A DNA stretch of 64,000 nucleotides from an uncultured Clostridia bacterium (GCA_934633985.1 CAKTYU010000007.1:61028-125027); one strand, 5' to 3'. Shown: positions 18,244 through 27,532, counted from the first letter of the stretch. Notes: generated by a model not told the origin, from the letters alone. Numbers and translations are program-made.

Positions 18244-18386
18244 AGACTCTCCTCCCTGTATTTTTTTAAAGATGGTAAACAACGCATTTAGATGCGTATT
18301 TGGATACTGAAGCCGGTTTTGGGCAATCGATCGGATTGAGCTAATATTTTGAGCTGAAATAAAAAACGTGATTTGCTAAGTGCATA

Positions 18387-18424
18387 TAAAAGCGCCCCCG
18401 CCGGAGGCTTGTCCGGCGAAGGCT
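18387..18424 (-). terminator. Terminator after glyS
   Basis: A long GC-rich hairpin on the minus strand: GCCTTCGCCGGA pairs with TCCGGCGGGGGC (two G-T pairs) around a 6-base loop, then GCTTTTAT. It begins 12 bases past the glyS stop. Confidence 0.82.
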
Positions 18425-18435
18425 AAGGTATTTTA

Positions 18436-19827
18436 TTAGAAATCTATCTCTTTCTGGATATAGCCCTCGAGCTCCGCTATAGGCATGCGGACCTGAGCCA
18501 TGGTATCCCTGTCGCGCACGGTAACGGTTTCGTCCTCAAGGGTATCGAAATCGATGGTTATGCACAGCGGGGTGCCTATCTCGTCCTGCCTGCGATAGCG
18601 CTTGCCTATGGCGCCGCTGTCGTCGAAGTCCACCATGAAGCGCTTGGCCAGAAGCTCGTATACCTCCCTTGCCTTGTCGCCCAGCTTGTTCTTCTGCAGG
18701 GGCAGTACGGCAGCCTTGTAAGGGGCTAAGGCGGGGTGCAGATGCAGCACGTTTCGTACATCGCCGTTTTCCAGCGTCTCCTCGTCGTATGCGTCGCACA
18801 GGAAGGCCAGCGCTACGCGATCCGCGCCGAGGGAGGGCTCAACACAATAGGGTATGAACCTTTCGTTGGTAAAGGGATCCAGGTATTCCATGGACTTGCC
18901 GGAATGGTTCTGATGGGCCTTAAGGTCGAAATCCGTGCGGCTCGCAACGCCCCAAAGCTCGCCCCAGCCGAAGGGGAACAGGAACTCTATATCGGTGGTA
19001 CCGTTGGAGTAGTGGCTGAGCTCCTCCTTGGCATGCTCGCGGAGACGTATATGCTCCTCCTTCATGCCGAGGGAAAGCAGGAACTTATGGCAGTAATCCT
19101 TCCAGTATTCGTACCATTTTATCTCGGTGCCGGGCTCGCAGAAGAACTCCAGCTCCATCTGCTCAAACTCGCGGGTGCGGAAGGTGAAGTTGCCGGGGGT
19201 TATCTCGTTGCGGAAGGACTTGCCCACCTGAGCTATTCCGAAGGGCAGCTTCCTGCGGGTGGTGCGCTGCACGTTCTTGAAGTTTACGAAGATGCCCTGC
19301 GCAGTCTCGGGGCGGAGGTATATCTGGCTGGCAGTATCCTCGTTTACGCCCTGGAAGGTCTTGAACATCATGTTGAACTTGCGGATGCCGGTAAAGTCGC
19401 TCTTTCCGCACTCCGGGCACTTTATGCCCTGCTCCGCGATATACTCGGACATCTTCTCGTTGGACCAGCCGTCGGGGTGTATGTCTGTAAGGCCATGCTC
19501 CTCAGCATAGTCCTCGATGAGCTTATCCGCCCTGAAGCGGGCCTTGCAGGACTTACAGTCCATAAGGGGATCGTTGAAGCTGACGACGTGGCCGGAGGCT
19601 ACCCAGGTCTCCGGGTTCATCAGTATAGCGCAGTCCATGCCCACATTATAAGGGCTTTCCTGGACGAACTTGCGCCACCACGCCCTTTTTACGTTATTCT
19701 TAAATTCGACGCCTAACGGGCCGTAATCCCATGTATTTGCCAGGCCGCCGTATATATCCGAGCCCGGGAATATAAAGCCGCGGTTATTGCACAGTGCAAC
19801 TATTTTATCCATGGTAAGGTTTGCCAT
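18436..19827 (-). CDS. glyS: Glycyl-tRNA synthetase, homodimeric type
   Basis: This 463-residue class II synthetase is of the single-chain dimeric type also found in archaea and eukaryotes. Motif 2 surrounds GKSFRNEITPGNFTFRTREF, motif 3 is EPSLGADRVALAFL near residue 335, and the C-terminal anticodon-binding domain ends the protein. A CPECGK element lies in the insertion near residue 140. It attaches Gly to tRNA-Gly. The gene has a promoter at 19878-19906 and no T-box leader in the short upstream gap. Confidence 0.97.
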   Translation of the reverse strand: MANLTMDKIVALCNNRGFIFPGSDIYGGLANTWDYGPLGVEFKNNVKRAWWRKFVQESPYNVGMDCAILMNPETWVASGHVVSFNDPLMDCKSCKARFRADKLIEDYAEEHGLTDIHPDGWSNEKMSEYIAEQGIKCPECGKSDFTGIRKFNMMFKTFQGVNEDTASQIYLRPETAQGIFVNFKNVQRTTRRKLPFGIAQVGKSFRNEITPGNFTFRTREFEQMELEFFCEPGTEIKWYEYWKDYCHKFLLSLGMKEEHIRLREHAKEELSHYSNGTTDIEFLFPFGWGELWGVASRTDFDLKAHQNHSGKSMEYLDPFTNERFIPYCVEPSLGADRVALAFLCDAYDEETLENGDVRNVLHLHPALAPYKAAVLPLQKNKLGDKAREVYELLAKRFMVDFDDSGAIGKRYRRQDEIGTPLCITIDFDTLEDETVTVRDRDTMAQVRMPIAELEGYIQKEIDF

Positions 19828-19877
19828 TATATATTTCTCCTTTCAGCAAAGCTGCCAAAATATTATTTGCTTTTTCA

Positions 19878-19906
19878 ATAATAACACGGCGTTGCCTTTT
19901 CTTCAA
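19878..19906 (-). promoter_or_regulatory. Promoter of glyS
   Basis: On the minus strand TTGAAG (19906-19901), a 17-base spacer and TATTAT (19883-19878), about 50 bases before the start codon. Confidence 0.75.
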
Positions 19907-20000
19907 CCCGAAAAAAGCCAATATGCACACAAAACGCCTATTTTGCGTACTATATCGTAGAACGGCGCGACACGCCCGAAATTAAAGGAGGCAATATAAT

Positions 20001-20246
20001 ATGTGTAACTGGGGAAACAATAGCTGGTGGATCATAATTCTCCTGCTTATCATCGGCTGGGGCAATAACGGCTGCTGCTGCGACAATAGCTGCGTAAGCA
20101 ACGGCTGCGGCTGCGACAACGCTTGGTGGATCATTATACTGCTGCTCATCCTCGGCGGCGGCTTCAACGGCTGCGGCTGCGACAACGGCTGCGGAGGCAA
20201 TGGCTGCGGCTGCGGAAGCAGCACCTGCGGCTGTGGCTGCAACTAA
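20001..20246 (+). CDS. Cys/Gly-rich small protein of the 'high-cysteine HCB protein 13' type
   Basis: This 81-residue protein has 15 Cys and many Gly and Asn. It shows an internal duplication: WWIIILLLI at 9-17 and 42-50, each followed by NGC-rich stretches (NGCGCDN and GNGCGCG units). Similar Clostridial proteins are annotated as chorion-class high-cysteine protein HCB 13, without known function. A strong AAAGGAGG site and a dedicated terminator support expression. The hydrophobic segments could insert in a membrane and the Cys clusters could bind metal or form disulphides (inference). It stands alone, divergent from glyS. Confidence 0.8.
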   Translation: MCNWGNNSWWIIILLLIIGWGNNGCCCDNSCVSNGCGCDNAWWIIILLLILGGGFNGCGCDNGCGGNGCGCGSSTCGCGCN

Positions 20247-20259
20247 AGCATACATAAAG

Positions 20260-20283
20260 CGGCGGGGTGCTTCCCCGCCGTTT
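20260..20283 (+). terminator. Terminator of the Cys-rich protein gene
   Basis: Stem CGGCGGGG (20260-20267) / CCCCGCCG (20273-20280) with a 5-base loop, then TTT. It begins 13 bases past the stop and lies between this gene and convergent glmM. Confidence 0.8.
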
Positions 20284-20303
20284 AGCATTTGCGATAACGC
20301 CGC

Positions 20304-21662
20304 TTACGCTCTTATTTTTCCTTTGTACTTTTGCTCAAGCACCTTTACTATATATATCGCAAGGCCGCTTATCTCGTCTGTATCCCGTCCCTCCAGCATG
20401 ACGCGGATCATGGGCTCCGTGCCGGAGGCGCGGACCAGCACTCGGCCGCCGTCGCCCAGCCTGCCCTCCGCCTCGCGTATGCGCTGCCAAAGCTCCTCGT
20501 CCTCCATGGCCTGATGCTTTACGCCGTTATCCACTATGACGTTCACCAGCACCTGAGGGTATATGGGTATGTCGTTTGCAAGGGCGGACATGCGCCTGCC
20601 GGTGGACTTCATTACGTCCAATACCTGAATAGCCGTCAGCATACCGTCGCCCGTGGTGTTCTTATCGAGGAATATTACGTGTCCCGACTGCTCGCCGCCT
20701 ATGGAATAGCCCTCCCTGAGCATCTCCTCCAGCACGTACCTGTCACCCACCTTTGTTTCGGCAACGTTTATGCCAAGCTCGGCCATGCGCTTCTTTAAAC
20801 CTATATTGGACATCACGGTAACCACCAGTGTATCCTTTTTAAGCCTCCCCTCGGCCTTCATGGCCTTGGCGCATATACCCATTATCCTGTCGCCGTCCAC
20901 AATATTGCCGCGCTCGTCGGTGGCTATAACACGGTCCGCATCGCCGTCAAAGGCAAAGCCCGCGTCGGCGTCCGATTCCGCCACAAGCTCCTGAAGCCTC
21001 TCCGGGTGGGTAGAGCCGCACTTGCTGTTTATGTTTATCCCGTCCGGCTCGTCCGCTCTTGGGTAGACCCTTGCGCCAAGCTCCGTGAATACGTCGCAGG
21101 CTATCTCCGAGGCCGCCCCGTTGGCGCAGTCCAGCACCACCGTCAGCCCGTCAAAGCGGTTCCTGGCGGTGGACTTGAGGAATTCCTTATACTCCTGCAC
21201 CGCCCGCCTGGCAATTATCACGTGGCCCACATTTTCACCGGTGGGCAGCTCAAAGTCCATGCCGTCCCGCACGAGCTTTTCTATCTCGTCCTCCAGCTCG
21301 TCGGACAGCTTGAAGCCCTTGCCGTCAAACCACTTTATCCCGTTGTATTCCATGGTGTTGTGCGACGCGCTGACCATTACCGCGGCGTCCGCCTCGTATG
21401 CCCTTGCAAGGTATGCCATTGCCGGCGTGGGTATCACCCCCACGTCTATCACGTCGCCGCCTACGGAGCAAATGCCGGCCGTAAGCGCCGCGGAGAGCAT
21501 ATCGCCGGAAAGGCGCGTATCCCTGCCCAGCAGTATGCGCGGCTGATGGACCTCGCTGGCGAGCGCGTATGCTCCCGCCTTGCCTATCTTCAGCGCCAGC
21601 TCGCAGCTAAGATCCTTATTCGCCACGCCCCGCACGCCGTCTGTCCCGAACATTCTCGCCAT
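20304..21662 (-). CDS. glmM: Phosphoglucosamine mutase
   Basis: This 452-residue alpha-D-phosphohexomutase starts MFGTDGVRG. The catalytic serine loop is MVSASHNTMEYNGIK (Ser near 100), the Mg loop AFDGDADRVIATD near residue 240, the sugar loop GGEQSGHVIF near residue 325, and the phosphate loop RASGTEPMIRVM near residue 420. It converts glucosamine-6-P to glucosamine-1-P for UDP-GlcNAc and the cell wall. The usual Pro after SHN is Thr here. It starts five bases after trxB, in one operon. Confidence 0.96.
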   Translation of the reverse strand: MARMFGTDGVRGVANKDLSCELALKIGKAGAYALASEVHQPRILLGRDTRLSGDMLSAALTAGICSVGGDVIDVGVIPTPAMAYLARAYEADAAVMVSASHNTMEYNGIKWFDGKGFKLSDELEDEIEKLVRDGMDFELPTGENVGHVIIARRAVQEYKEFLKSTARNRFDGLTVVLDCANGAASEIACDVFTELGARVYPRADEPDGININSKCGSTHPERLQELVAESDADAGFAFDGDADRVIATDERGNIVDGDRIMGICAKAMKAEGRLKKDTLVVTVMSNIGLKKRMAELGINVAETKVGDRYVLEEMLREGYSIGGEQSGHVIFLDKNTTGDGMLTAIQVLDVMKSTGRRMSALANDIPIYPQVLVNVIVDNGVKHQAMEDEELWQRIREAEGRLGDGGRVLVRASGTEPMIRVMLEGRDTDEISGLAIYIVKVLEQKYKGKIRA

Positions 21663-21667
21663 ACGTC

Positions 21668-22591
21668 TTACTTCCTTTCATTTAGCCTCATAATGTACTC
21701 TATGGCGGACGCTGCGGCTACGGCGCCGTCAGCCGCCGCCGTCACCACCTGCCGCAGCGGGGTATCCCGCACGTCTCCCGCGGCGTACACGCCGGGGATA
21801 TTCGTCCTCATGTGCTTATCGGTAATTATACGCCCGGCCTCGTCGGTGGATACCTTATCCTTAAAAAGCCCGGCTTCAGGCTCGACGCCCACGGCTATGA
21901 AAAGGCCCTCGACGGGTATTTCCCTCAGGCCTCCGTCCAGCGTGCTTTTTACCGTGATCCCCTCTAATTCCTCCCCGCCTGTGAGCCCGCTTATCACGGC
22001 GCAGCTCACAAGCTCTATATTGCCGTCGGCAAGCATCGCCCGCTGCAGCGCTTGGGCAGCCCTCAGCTTATCCCTCCGGTGGATAACATACACCTTTTTG
22101 GCGAAGCGGGAAAGGTACAGCGCATCCGATACCGCGGTGTCGCCTCCGCCCACCACGGCGACGTTTGCGTTGCGAAAGAACGCGCCGTCGCAGGTGGCGC
22201 AATACGAAACTCCCGCTCCCGTTAGCTCCTCCTCCCTATCCAGCCCCAGCTTCTTTGGGTGGGCCCCAGTGGCTATTATCACGGCCCTTGCCTCGATGGC
22301 TTCCCCGCCGCAATGCAGCCGCTTTATCTCTCCCTCCAGCTCGGCGTTATCCACGCCGATGCGCTTTATCTCCAGCCCGAAGCGCTCCGCCTGCCTCTGC
22401 ATATTCATGCCTATGGCGAAGCCGTCTATACCGTCTGGGAAGCCGGGGTAGTTATCCACCTGTGTAGTCTTTGTTATCTGGCCGCCTACCAGCATATTCT
22501 CCAGCAGCACGGTATCCATGCCGCCCCTTGCGCCGTAGAGCCCCGCCGCAAGCCCTGCCGGACCGCCGCCAATTATCGCTATATCGTACAT
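21668..22591 (-). CDS. trxB: Thioredoxin reductase
   Basis: This 307-residue low-molecular-weight TrxR has an FAD-binding GGGPAGLAAG near residue 8, the redox pair CATC (Cys131, Cys134), an NADPH-binding GGGDTAVSDA, and a C-terminal GVYAAGDVRDTPLRQV FAD segment. It reduces thioredoxin with NADPH. ATG 22591 is the family start (YDIAIIGGG); an upstream extension is rejected. It is co-transcribed with glmM. A terminator separates it from dapH. Confidence 0.95.
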   Translation of the reverse strand: MYDIAIIGGGPAGLAAGLYGARGGMDTVLLENMLVGGQITKTTQVDNYPGFPDGIDGFAIGMNMQRQAERFGLEIKRIGVDNAELEGEIKRLHCGGEAIEARAVIIATGAHPKKLGLDREEELTGAGVSYCATCDGAFFRNANVAVVGGGDTAVSDALYLSRFAKKVYVIHRRDKLRAAQALQRAMLADGNIELVSCAVISGLTGGEELEGITVKSTLDGGLREIPVEGLFIAVGVEPEAGLFKDKVSTDEAGRIITDKHMRTNIPGVYAAGDVRDTPLRQVVTAAADGAVAAASAIEYIMRLNERK

Positions 22592-22666
22592 ATCATATCT
22601 CCCAAGGATTTGCTTTATATATTCTACAACAAAGCCGCCCGTTTTGCCACGGGGTATTTGGAGAAT

Positions 22667-22695
22667 CAAAACCACCGGTTTGACCGGTGGTTTTG
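22667..22695 (-). terminator. Terminator between dapH and trxB
   Basis: A perfect 13-bp stem CAAAACCACCGGT / ACCGGTGGTTTTG with a 3-base loop. T-rich arms on both strands make it a good terminator in either direction; it lies about 120 bases past the dapH stop. Confidence 0.85.
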
Positions 22696-22817
22696 GTTGC
22701 GCTGCGGCGCGGATGCGTCATTATAAGATCCAAGTTAATCAATCAAGCAATTTTTGCAATATATTCTGCAATCAAGCCGGTTGTTTCGCGCAAAAGTATC
22801 ATATATGCTTATCAAAG

Positions 22818-23516
22818 CTAAATCTCGCGCAGGGCGTCCACCAGCGCCGTCTTTGCGGCGGCCTTCTCGTCCTTGTGCTTTATCACCCGCGCGGGGCAGC
22901 CGGCTGCCACGGTATCGGGCGGGATATCCGATATGACCACTGCGCCTGCGGCGATGACCGCCCCCCGGCCTATGCGGCAGCCCTCGATGACCACGGCGTT
23001 TGCGCCTATGAGCACCTCGTCCTCAACCACGACGGGGACCGCGCTTGCGGGCTCAACTACGCCTGCCAGCACCGCCCCTGCGCCTATATGGCAGCGCGCA
23101 CCCACCGTCGCCCTGCCTCCGAGCACGGCGCCCATGTCTATCATGGTGCCCGATCCGACAGACGCGCCTATGTTGAGTATGGCGCCCATCATTATCACGG
23201 CGCCCTCACCTATCTCTACCCGCTCCCGTATGATAGCCCCCGGCTCTATGCGGGCGTTGAGGCTTTTTACGTCCAGCATGGGCACGGCAGAATTGCGGCA
23301 GTTATTCTCGACCACCACGTCTGCTATGGCATCCCTCTGGCGCTCTATTGCGGGGCCTATATCCCGCCAGTCGCCAAACACTATTTTCGCACCCTCGCCC
23401 GCCGGGAAAACCCTCGCATTCGGGAAGTCGGTAGGAGATTTTTCCCATATATATGCCTTTACAGGCGTCTTTTTCTCGGCAGAGCGTATATATTCGATTA
23501 TTTCTGCGGCGTTCAT
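22818..23516 (-). CDS. dapH: Tetrahydrodipicolinate N-acetyltransferase
   Basis: This 232-residue protein begins with the DapH N-terminal domain (EIIEYIRSAEKKTPVKAY). Left-handed beta-helix hexapeptide repeats follow from about residue 90 to 205, with MMGAILNIGA, MIDMGAVLGGRATVG and GAVV repeats. DapH acetylates tetrahydrodipicolinate with acetyl-CoA, opening the acetylase branch of DAP synthesis. ATG 23516 with GGGGAGGGG is chosen; the longer frame adds a non-homologous leader. It is divergent from the rest of the pathway. Confidence 0.95.
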   Translation of the reverse strand: MNAAEIIEYIRSAEKKTPVKAYIWEKSPTDFPNARVFPAGEGAKIVFGDWRDIGPAIERQRDAIADVVVENNCRNSAVPMLDVKSLNARIEPGAIIRERVEIGEGAVIMMGAILNIGASVGSGTMIDMGAVLGGRATVGARCHIGAGAVLAGVVEPASAVPVVVEDEVLIGANAVVIEGCRIGRGAVIAAGAVVISDIPPDTVAAGCPARVIKHKDEKAAAKTALVDALREI

Positions 23517-23548
23517 GCTTGTACCCCTCCCCTGTTTTATGTGCTGAG

Positions 23549-23578
23549 AGCATACCATACCGGAGGGCGCGGAGGCAA
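23549..23578 (-). promoter_or_regulatory. Possible promoter of dapH
   Basis: On the minus strand TTGCCT (23578-23573), an 18-base spacer and TATGCT (23554-23549), about 33 bases before the start. No riboswitch-sized leader fits between dapH and the divergent operon. Confidence 0.45.
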
Positions 23579-23624
23579 CAAGGAGCGCGATATATTAAAA
23601 TAAAAGTGAGGAAAGTTTACAAAC

Positions 23625-24725
23625 ATGACAGCTATCACACCCATGACCGCGGACAGGCGCGCCCTGCACCGCATACCCGAGCTGGACGACGACCTGCCCG
23701 AAACTATTGGCTATATACGGGACGCCCTGAGCGGCGCGGGCTGCACACTGCTTTGCCCGTTGGGCAGCGCATTATGCGCGTATTTTGACTTCGGCGCGAG
23801 AGATGCGCTGGCGTTCCGCGCGGAGATGGACGCTCTGCCCATTGCGGAGCGCACAGGGCTTCCCTTCTCCTCCCTTCACAGCGGCAATATGCACGCCTGC
23901 GGGCACGACGGGCACATGGCCATGGCGCTGGAATTGGGCCGCAGGCTCAGTACGAAAAAGCACATGCCGCACAACATACTGCTGATATTCCAGCCCGCCG
24001 AGGAAACCACCGGCGGGGCCAAGCGGATATGCGACACGGGAATATTGGAGCTGCTCAACGTAAAGGCCATATTCGGGCTGCACCTTTGGCCGGGGCTTCC
24101 GGCAGGCGCATTAGCCGGCCTACCCGGCCCCATGATGGCCCGCTCCGGCGAGGTGACGTTCACCGCCAAGGGGCGCTCCGCCCACCTGTTCTCCGCCCAT
24201 GCAGGCGGCGACGCCCTTGCCGCCTGCGTGGAGTTTTACGACAAGGCCACAGCGCTCGTCCCTCCCTCTCAGGCAGGGCAAACGCTGCTCGGCTTTGGGC
24301 GCATGGAGGCGGGCAGCGTGCGAAACGCGGTGGCGGGCAGCGCGCGGCTGGAGGGGAGCCTCCGCTCCCTCGATGACGGGGTATTTTTCGGCATAAAGGA
24401 TGAGCTTGAGGCCGTATGCCGCAGCATAGCGGCAAGGAGCGGCTGCGAGGCCGAGGTGCATTTCAGCGAGGGCTACCCGGTCATCGACAACCCACAGGGG
24501 CTTTTCAGCGCCGCCTCCTCGCTCTTCCCCATAAAAATGCTGGACGCGCCCACCATGGTGAGCGACGATTTTTCATGGTATCAGCGCCGGCTGCCCGGGC
24601 TGTTCCTCTTCCTCGGCTGCGGCCCCGCCCCGGCGCTGCACTCGGCGGAGTTCAACTTTGACGAGGGCGTGCTCGAGACCGGCGTAAGCTATTTTGAGGC
24701 CGTTGCGGAGGGAGAAGCATGGTAG
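23625..24725 (+). CDS. M20-family amidohydrolase, probable N-acetyldiaminopimelate deacetylase
   Basis: This 366-residue M20D metallopeptidase shows AEMDALPIAE near residue 65, HACGHDGHMAMALEL near residue 89, the catalytic PAEETTGGAKR near residue 125 and FGLHLWP near residue 148. Such enzymes remove acyl groups. Position at the head of a dap operon, opposite dapH, points to removing acetate from N-acetyl-LL-diaminopimelate. General M20 homologues include hippurate hydrolases, so the substrate comes from context. It overlaps the aminotransferase gene by seven bases. Confidence 0.85.
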   Translation: MTAITPMTADRRALHRIPELDDDLPETIGYIRDALSGAGCTLLCPLGSALCAYFDFGARDALAFRAEMDALPIAERTGLPFSSLHSGNMHACGHDGHMAMALELGRRLSTKKHMPHNILLIFQPAEETTGGAKRICDTGILELLNVKAIFGLHLWPGLPAGALAGLPGPMMARSGEVTFTAKGRSAHLFSAHAGGDALAACVEFYDKATALVPPSQAGQTLLGFGRMEAGSVRNAVAGSARLEGSLRSLDDGVFFGIKDELEAVCRSIAARSGCEAEVHFSEGYPVIDNPQGLFSAASSLFPIKMLDAPTMVSDDFSWYQRRLPGLFLFLGCGPAPALHSAEFNFDEGVLETGVSYFEAVAEGEAW

Positions 24726-25870
24726 ACAGGATAAGCGCAGCCCTCGGCGGGCTTTCATTAAGCGCCATACGCAGATATACCGCACTTGCCATGGAGAGGG
24801 AGGACTGCGTCGCCCTCACCATAGGCGAGCCCGATATGCCTACCCCCAGGCCCATACGGGAGGCCGCCGCACGCGCCCTTGAAAGTGGCGATACCCACTA
24901 TACCGCAAATCAGGGCAGCGCGGGCCTTAGGGCCAAGATAGCCGCCTATGAAGCCGAGACGCGCCGACTTGACTATAAGCCGGACGAGATCATCATTACC
25001 GCGGGGGCGACGGAGGCCATTTACTGCGCCCTGACCGGCATACTCGACCCCGGCGACGAGGTAGTGATACCCACCCCCGCCTTCGGGCTTTACGAGACCG
25101 TGACGCGGCTTGCAGGCGCTGTACCCGTATATTTGGACACCTCCGCCGCAGGCTTTCAGCTCACCTATGAGGCGCTCTCCGCCGCCATAACGCCTAAGAC
25201 AAAGGCGCTCGTATTAAACAGCCCCAACAACCCCACCGGCGCGGTGTACGACGAAGGCTCTCTTGCCGCCGTGCGCCGGGCAATAGGCGATAAGCCCATA
25301 TTCATACTCTGCGACGATGTATACCGCGGGCTCTGCACGAAGCCCTGCCCGGACATCGCGGCATTCGGCGGCCTTCGCGACCGGCTGCTTATAACCCAGA
25401 GCTTTTCAAAGCCATGGGCCATGACGGGCTGGCGCATAGGGTACCTCATGGGCAGTGCGCCCGTGATAAAGCGGCTCGCCGCGCTGCACGCGCACATACT
25501 CACCTGCGTCCCCGCCATGCTTCAGACCGCCTGCGAGGCCGCGCTAAAGACCGACACCGCGCCTATGAAGGAAATATACGCAAAAAGGCGGGAGCTGGTG
25601 CTTAGCCGCCTTTGCGCCATGAATCTCCAATGCCCCGTCCCGGAGGGCGCGTTTTACGCCTTCCCCAACATAAGCGGCTTCGGCCTCAGCTCGGAGGAGT
25701 TCTGCCTTCGCATGATAGCCGAGGCCGGTGCGGCGGCGGTGCCCGGTAGCTGCTTCGGCACGGAGGGGCATATCCGCATATCCTACTGCTGCGGCGAGGA
25801 AAAGCTGCGGCTCGGAATGGATCGCCTTGAGGCGTTCATATATAGGTTAGAAAAGGAAAGAAGGCATTGA
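24719..25870 (+). CDS. Class I/II aminotransferase, probable N-acetyl-LL-diaminopimelate aminotransferase
   Basis: This is a 383-residue PLP enzyme of fold type I. Landmarks are NQGSAGLRAKIA near residue 62, NSPNNPTGAVYDE near residue 162, DDVYRGL, the PLP-lysine segment SFSKPWAMTGWRIGYL near residue 228, and a C-terminal Arg region RISYCCGEEKLR. It resembles B. subtilis PatA. Context makes it the transaminase that forms N-acetyl-LL-2,6-diaminopimelate between DapH and the deacetylase. It overlaps the preceding gene and is in one operon with dapA. Confidence 0.87.
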   Translation: MVDRISAALGGLSLSAIRRYTALAMEREDCVALTIGEPDMPTPRPIREAAARALESGDTHYTANQGSAGLRAKIAAYEAETRRLDYKPDEIIITAGATEAIYCALTGILDPGDEVVIPTPAFGLYETVTRLAGAVPVYLDTSAAGFQLTYEALSAAITPKTKALVLNSPNNPTGAVYDEGSLAAVRRAIGDKPIFILCDDVYRGLCTKPCPDIAAFGGLRDRLLITQSFSKPWAMTGWRIGYLMGSAPVIKRLAALHAHILTCVPAMLQTACEAALKTDTAPMKEIYAKRRELVLSRLCAMNLQCPVPEGAFYAFPNISGFGLSSEEFCLRMIAEAGAAAVPGSCFGTEGHIRISYCCGEEKLRLGMDRLEAFIYRLEKERRH

Positions 25871-25899
25871 CGACCCACAAATAAAAGGAGGTAAACCAA

Positions 25900-26787
25900 A
25901 TGAAACAGAATACCCTTTTCCGCGGCATAGCCACAGCCCTCGCCACCCCCATGACGCAGTCTGGCGCCATAGACTACAACGCCTACGGGCGGCTCATAGA
26001 CTGGCAGATAGAGAGCGGCGTCGCCGGCCTCGTGTCCTGCGGCACGACGGGCGAGGCGTCAACAATGACCCTCGACGAGCACAAGCAGACCATAGCATAC
26101 GCCATAAAGAGGGCTAACGGCCGCGTGCCGGTGATAGCCGGCACGGGCGGCAACTGCACCGCAAAGGCCGTAGAGCTTACCAAATTCGCCTGTGAGGCCG
26201 GTGCTGACGGCTGCCTCGTGGTCACGCCATACTACAACAAGGCCACGCAAAACGGCCTTATCGCCCACTATACCGCCATTGCGGACGCATCGGATAAGCC
26301 GGTGATACTCTATAACGTCCCCTCCCGCACGGGCTGCAACCTGCTGCCGGATACCTGCGCCGCCCTCGCAAAGCACCCCCGCATAGCCGCCGTAAAGGAG
26401 GCCAGCGGGAATATCTCCCAGATAGTATCGCTGTTCAGCAAGGCTTGGGATCGCCTGGACGTATATTCCGGCAACGACGATCAGATAATACCCGTGCTTG
26501 CCATGGGCGGCGCGGGCTGCATATCCGTGCTTTCAAATGTGCTGCCGAAGGAAACCGTAAGGATGTGCGAACTTTTCTTCGCCGGCGACATACGCGGGGC
26601 CGCGGAGCTTCAGTGCAGGCTGCTGCCTGTGATAGACGCCCTGTTCTCTGAGGTCAACCCCATACCGGTAAAGGCCGCGCTCGCAAAAATGGGCTACGGC
26701 ACGAACACCTTGCGCCTGCCCCTCACGCTCATGGACGAGGGCAGGAAGGCAGTCCTTTTCAAGAGCCTCGAAGGGTGGGGCGTCTGA
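25900..26787 (+). CDS. dapA: 4-hydroxy-tetrahydrodipicolinate synthase
   Basis: This 295-residue TIM-barrel aldolase shows SCGTTGEASTM near residue 46, YYNKATQNGL near residue 110, YNVPSRTGCNL near residue 136 (catalytic Tyr) and AVKEASGN near residue 164 (Schiff-base Lys). It condenses pyruvate with aspartate semialdehyde. The start has a consensus AAAGGAGGT site. dapB follows after one base. Confidence 0.97.
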   Translation: MKQNTLFRGIATALATPMTQSGAIDYNAYGRLIDWQIESGVAGLVSCGTTGEASTMTLDEHKQTIAYAIKRANGRVPVIAGTGGNCTAKAVELTKFACEAGADGCLVVTPYYNKATQNGLIAHYTAIADASDKPVILYNVPSRTGCNLLPDTCAALAKHPRIAAVKEASGNISQIVSLFSKAWDRLDVYSGNDDQIIPVLAMGGAGCISVLSNVLPKETVRMCELFFAGDIRGAAELQCRLLPVIDALFSEVNPIPVKAALAKMGYGTNTLRLPLTLMDEGRKAVLFKSLEGWGV

Positions 26788-26788
26788 C

Positions 26789-27532
26789 ATGATAAGAGTA
26801 CTTCTGCACGGGGCAAACGGCGCAATGGGCAGGGCCATAGCGCGGCTGCTGGAGGACGGGATTGAGGGCTGCGCCCCAGGGCCTATGGTGAGCCGCGGCA
26901 GCCACGGCTTTTACGCCTCCATCGCCGACGTAAAGGAGCCTGCCGACTTGGTGATGGACTTCTCCTTCCATACCGCCACCCAAAGCGCCCTGCGCTACGC
27001 ATCAGAGCGCGGCCTGCCCATAGTCATCGGTACGACGGGCCATACCGAGGAGGAGTTAGAGAGCATAAAAAAGGCGTCGGAGTGCATCCCCGTGTTCCTC
27101 TCCGGCAACATGAGCTTCGGCATAGCGGCGCTTTGCGGCCTCGTGCGCGAGGCTGCCCGCCTTTTCCCGGAGGCGGACATAGAGATAGTCGAGACCCATC
27201 ACAACCGCAAGGCGGACGCCCCGAGCGGCACCGCCCTCATGCTCGGCAGCGCGATAAAAAAAGAAAGGCCGGAGGCCGACATAGTGTGCGGCCGCGCCGG
27301 CTTTTCCCCAAGAAAGCGCAATGAGATAGGCATATCCTCCGTACGGCTCGGCAACATAACCGGTATACATGAGGTGTTCATCTCCACCGGCACCGAGACG
27401 CTTACCCTTAAGCACGAGGCGCACGACAGGCTCCTGTTCGCGCAGGGTGCGCTTCGGGCGGCGGCCTTCCTCTGCGGAAAGCAGCCCGGGCTTTACGGCA
27501 TGGACGACCTTTTGGAAGGGGGCGTCGTATGA
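26789..27532 (+). CDS. dapB: 4-hydroxy-tetrahydrodipicolinate reductase
   Basis: This 247-residue reductase has the NAD(P)-binding GANGAMGRAIA at residues 8-18, GTTGHTEEE near residue 78, and the catalytic ETHHNRKADAPSGTA near residue 135. It makes tetrahydrodipicolinate, the substrate of DapH. Its end overlaps lysC by four bases (ATGA), so translation is coupled. Ile is coded mostly by ATA in this gene. Confidence 0.97.
   Translation: MIRVLLHGANGAMGRAIARLLEDGIEGCAPGPMVSRGSHGFYASIADVKEPADLVMDFSFHTATQSALRYASERGLPIVIGTTGHTEEELESIKKASECIPVFLSGNMSFGIAALCGLVREAARLFPEADIEIVETHHNRKADAPSGTALMLGSAIKKERPEADIVCGRAGFSPRKRNEIGISSVRLGNITGIHEVFISTGTETLTLKHEAHDRLLFAQGALRAAAFLCGKQPGLYGMDDLLEGGVV

Noticed and set aside
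19828..20000. Possible T-box leader upstream of glyS
   Set aside because: The promoter lies only about 50 bases from the start, leaving no room for a T-box, and no T-box sequence was seen.
23517..23624. Possible lysine riboswitch between dapH and the dap operon
   Set aside because: The gap of 108 bases shared by two divergent genes is too short for the L-box aptamer of about 170 bases, and no matching structure was seen.
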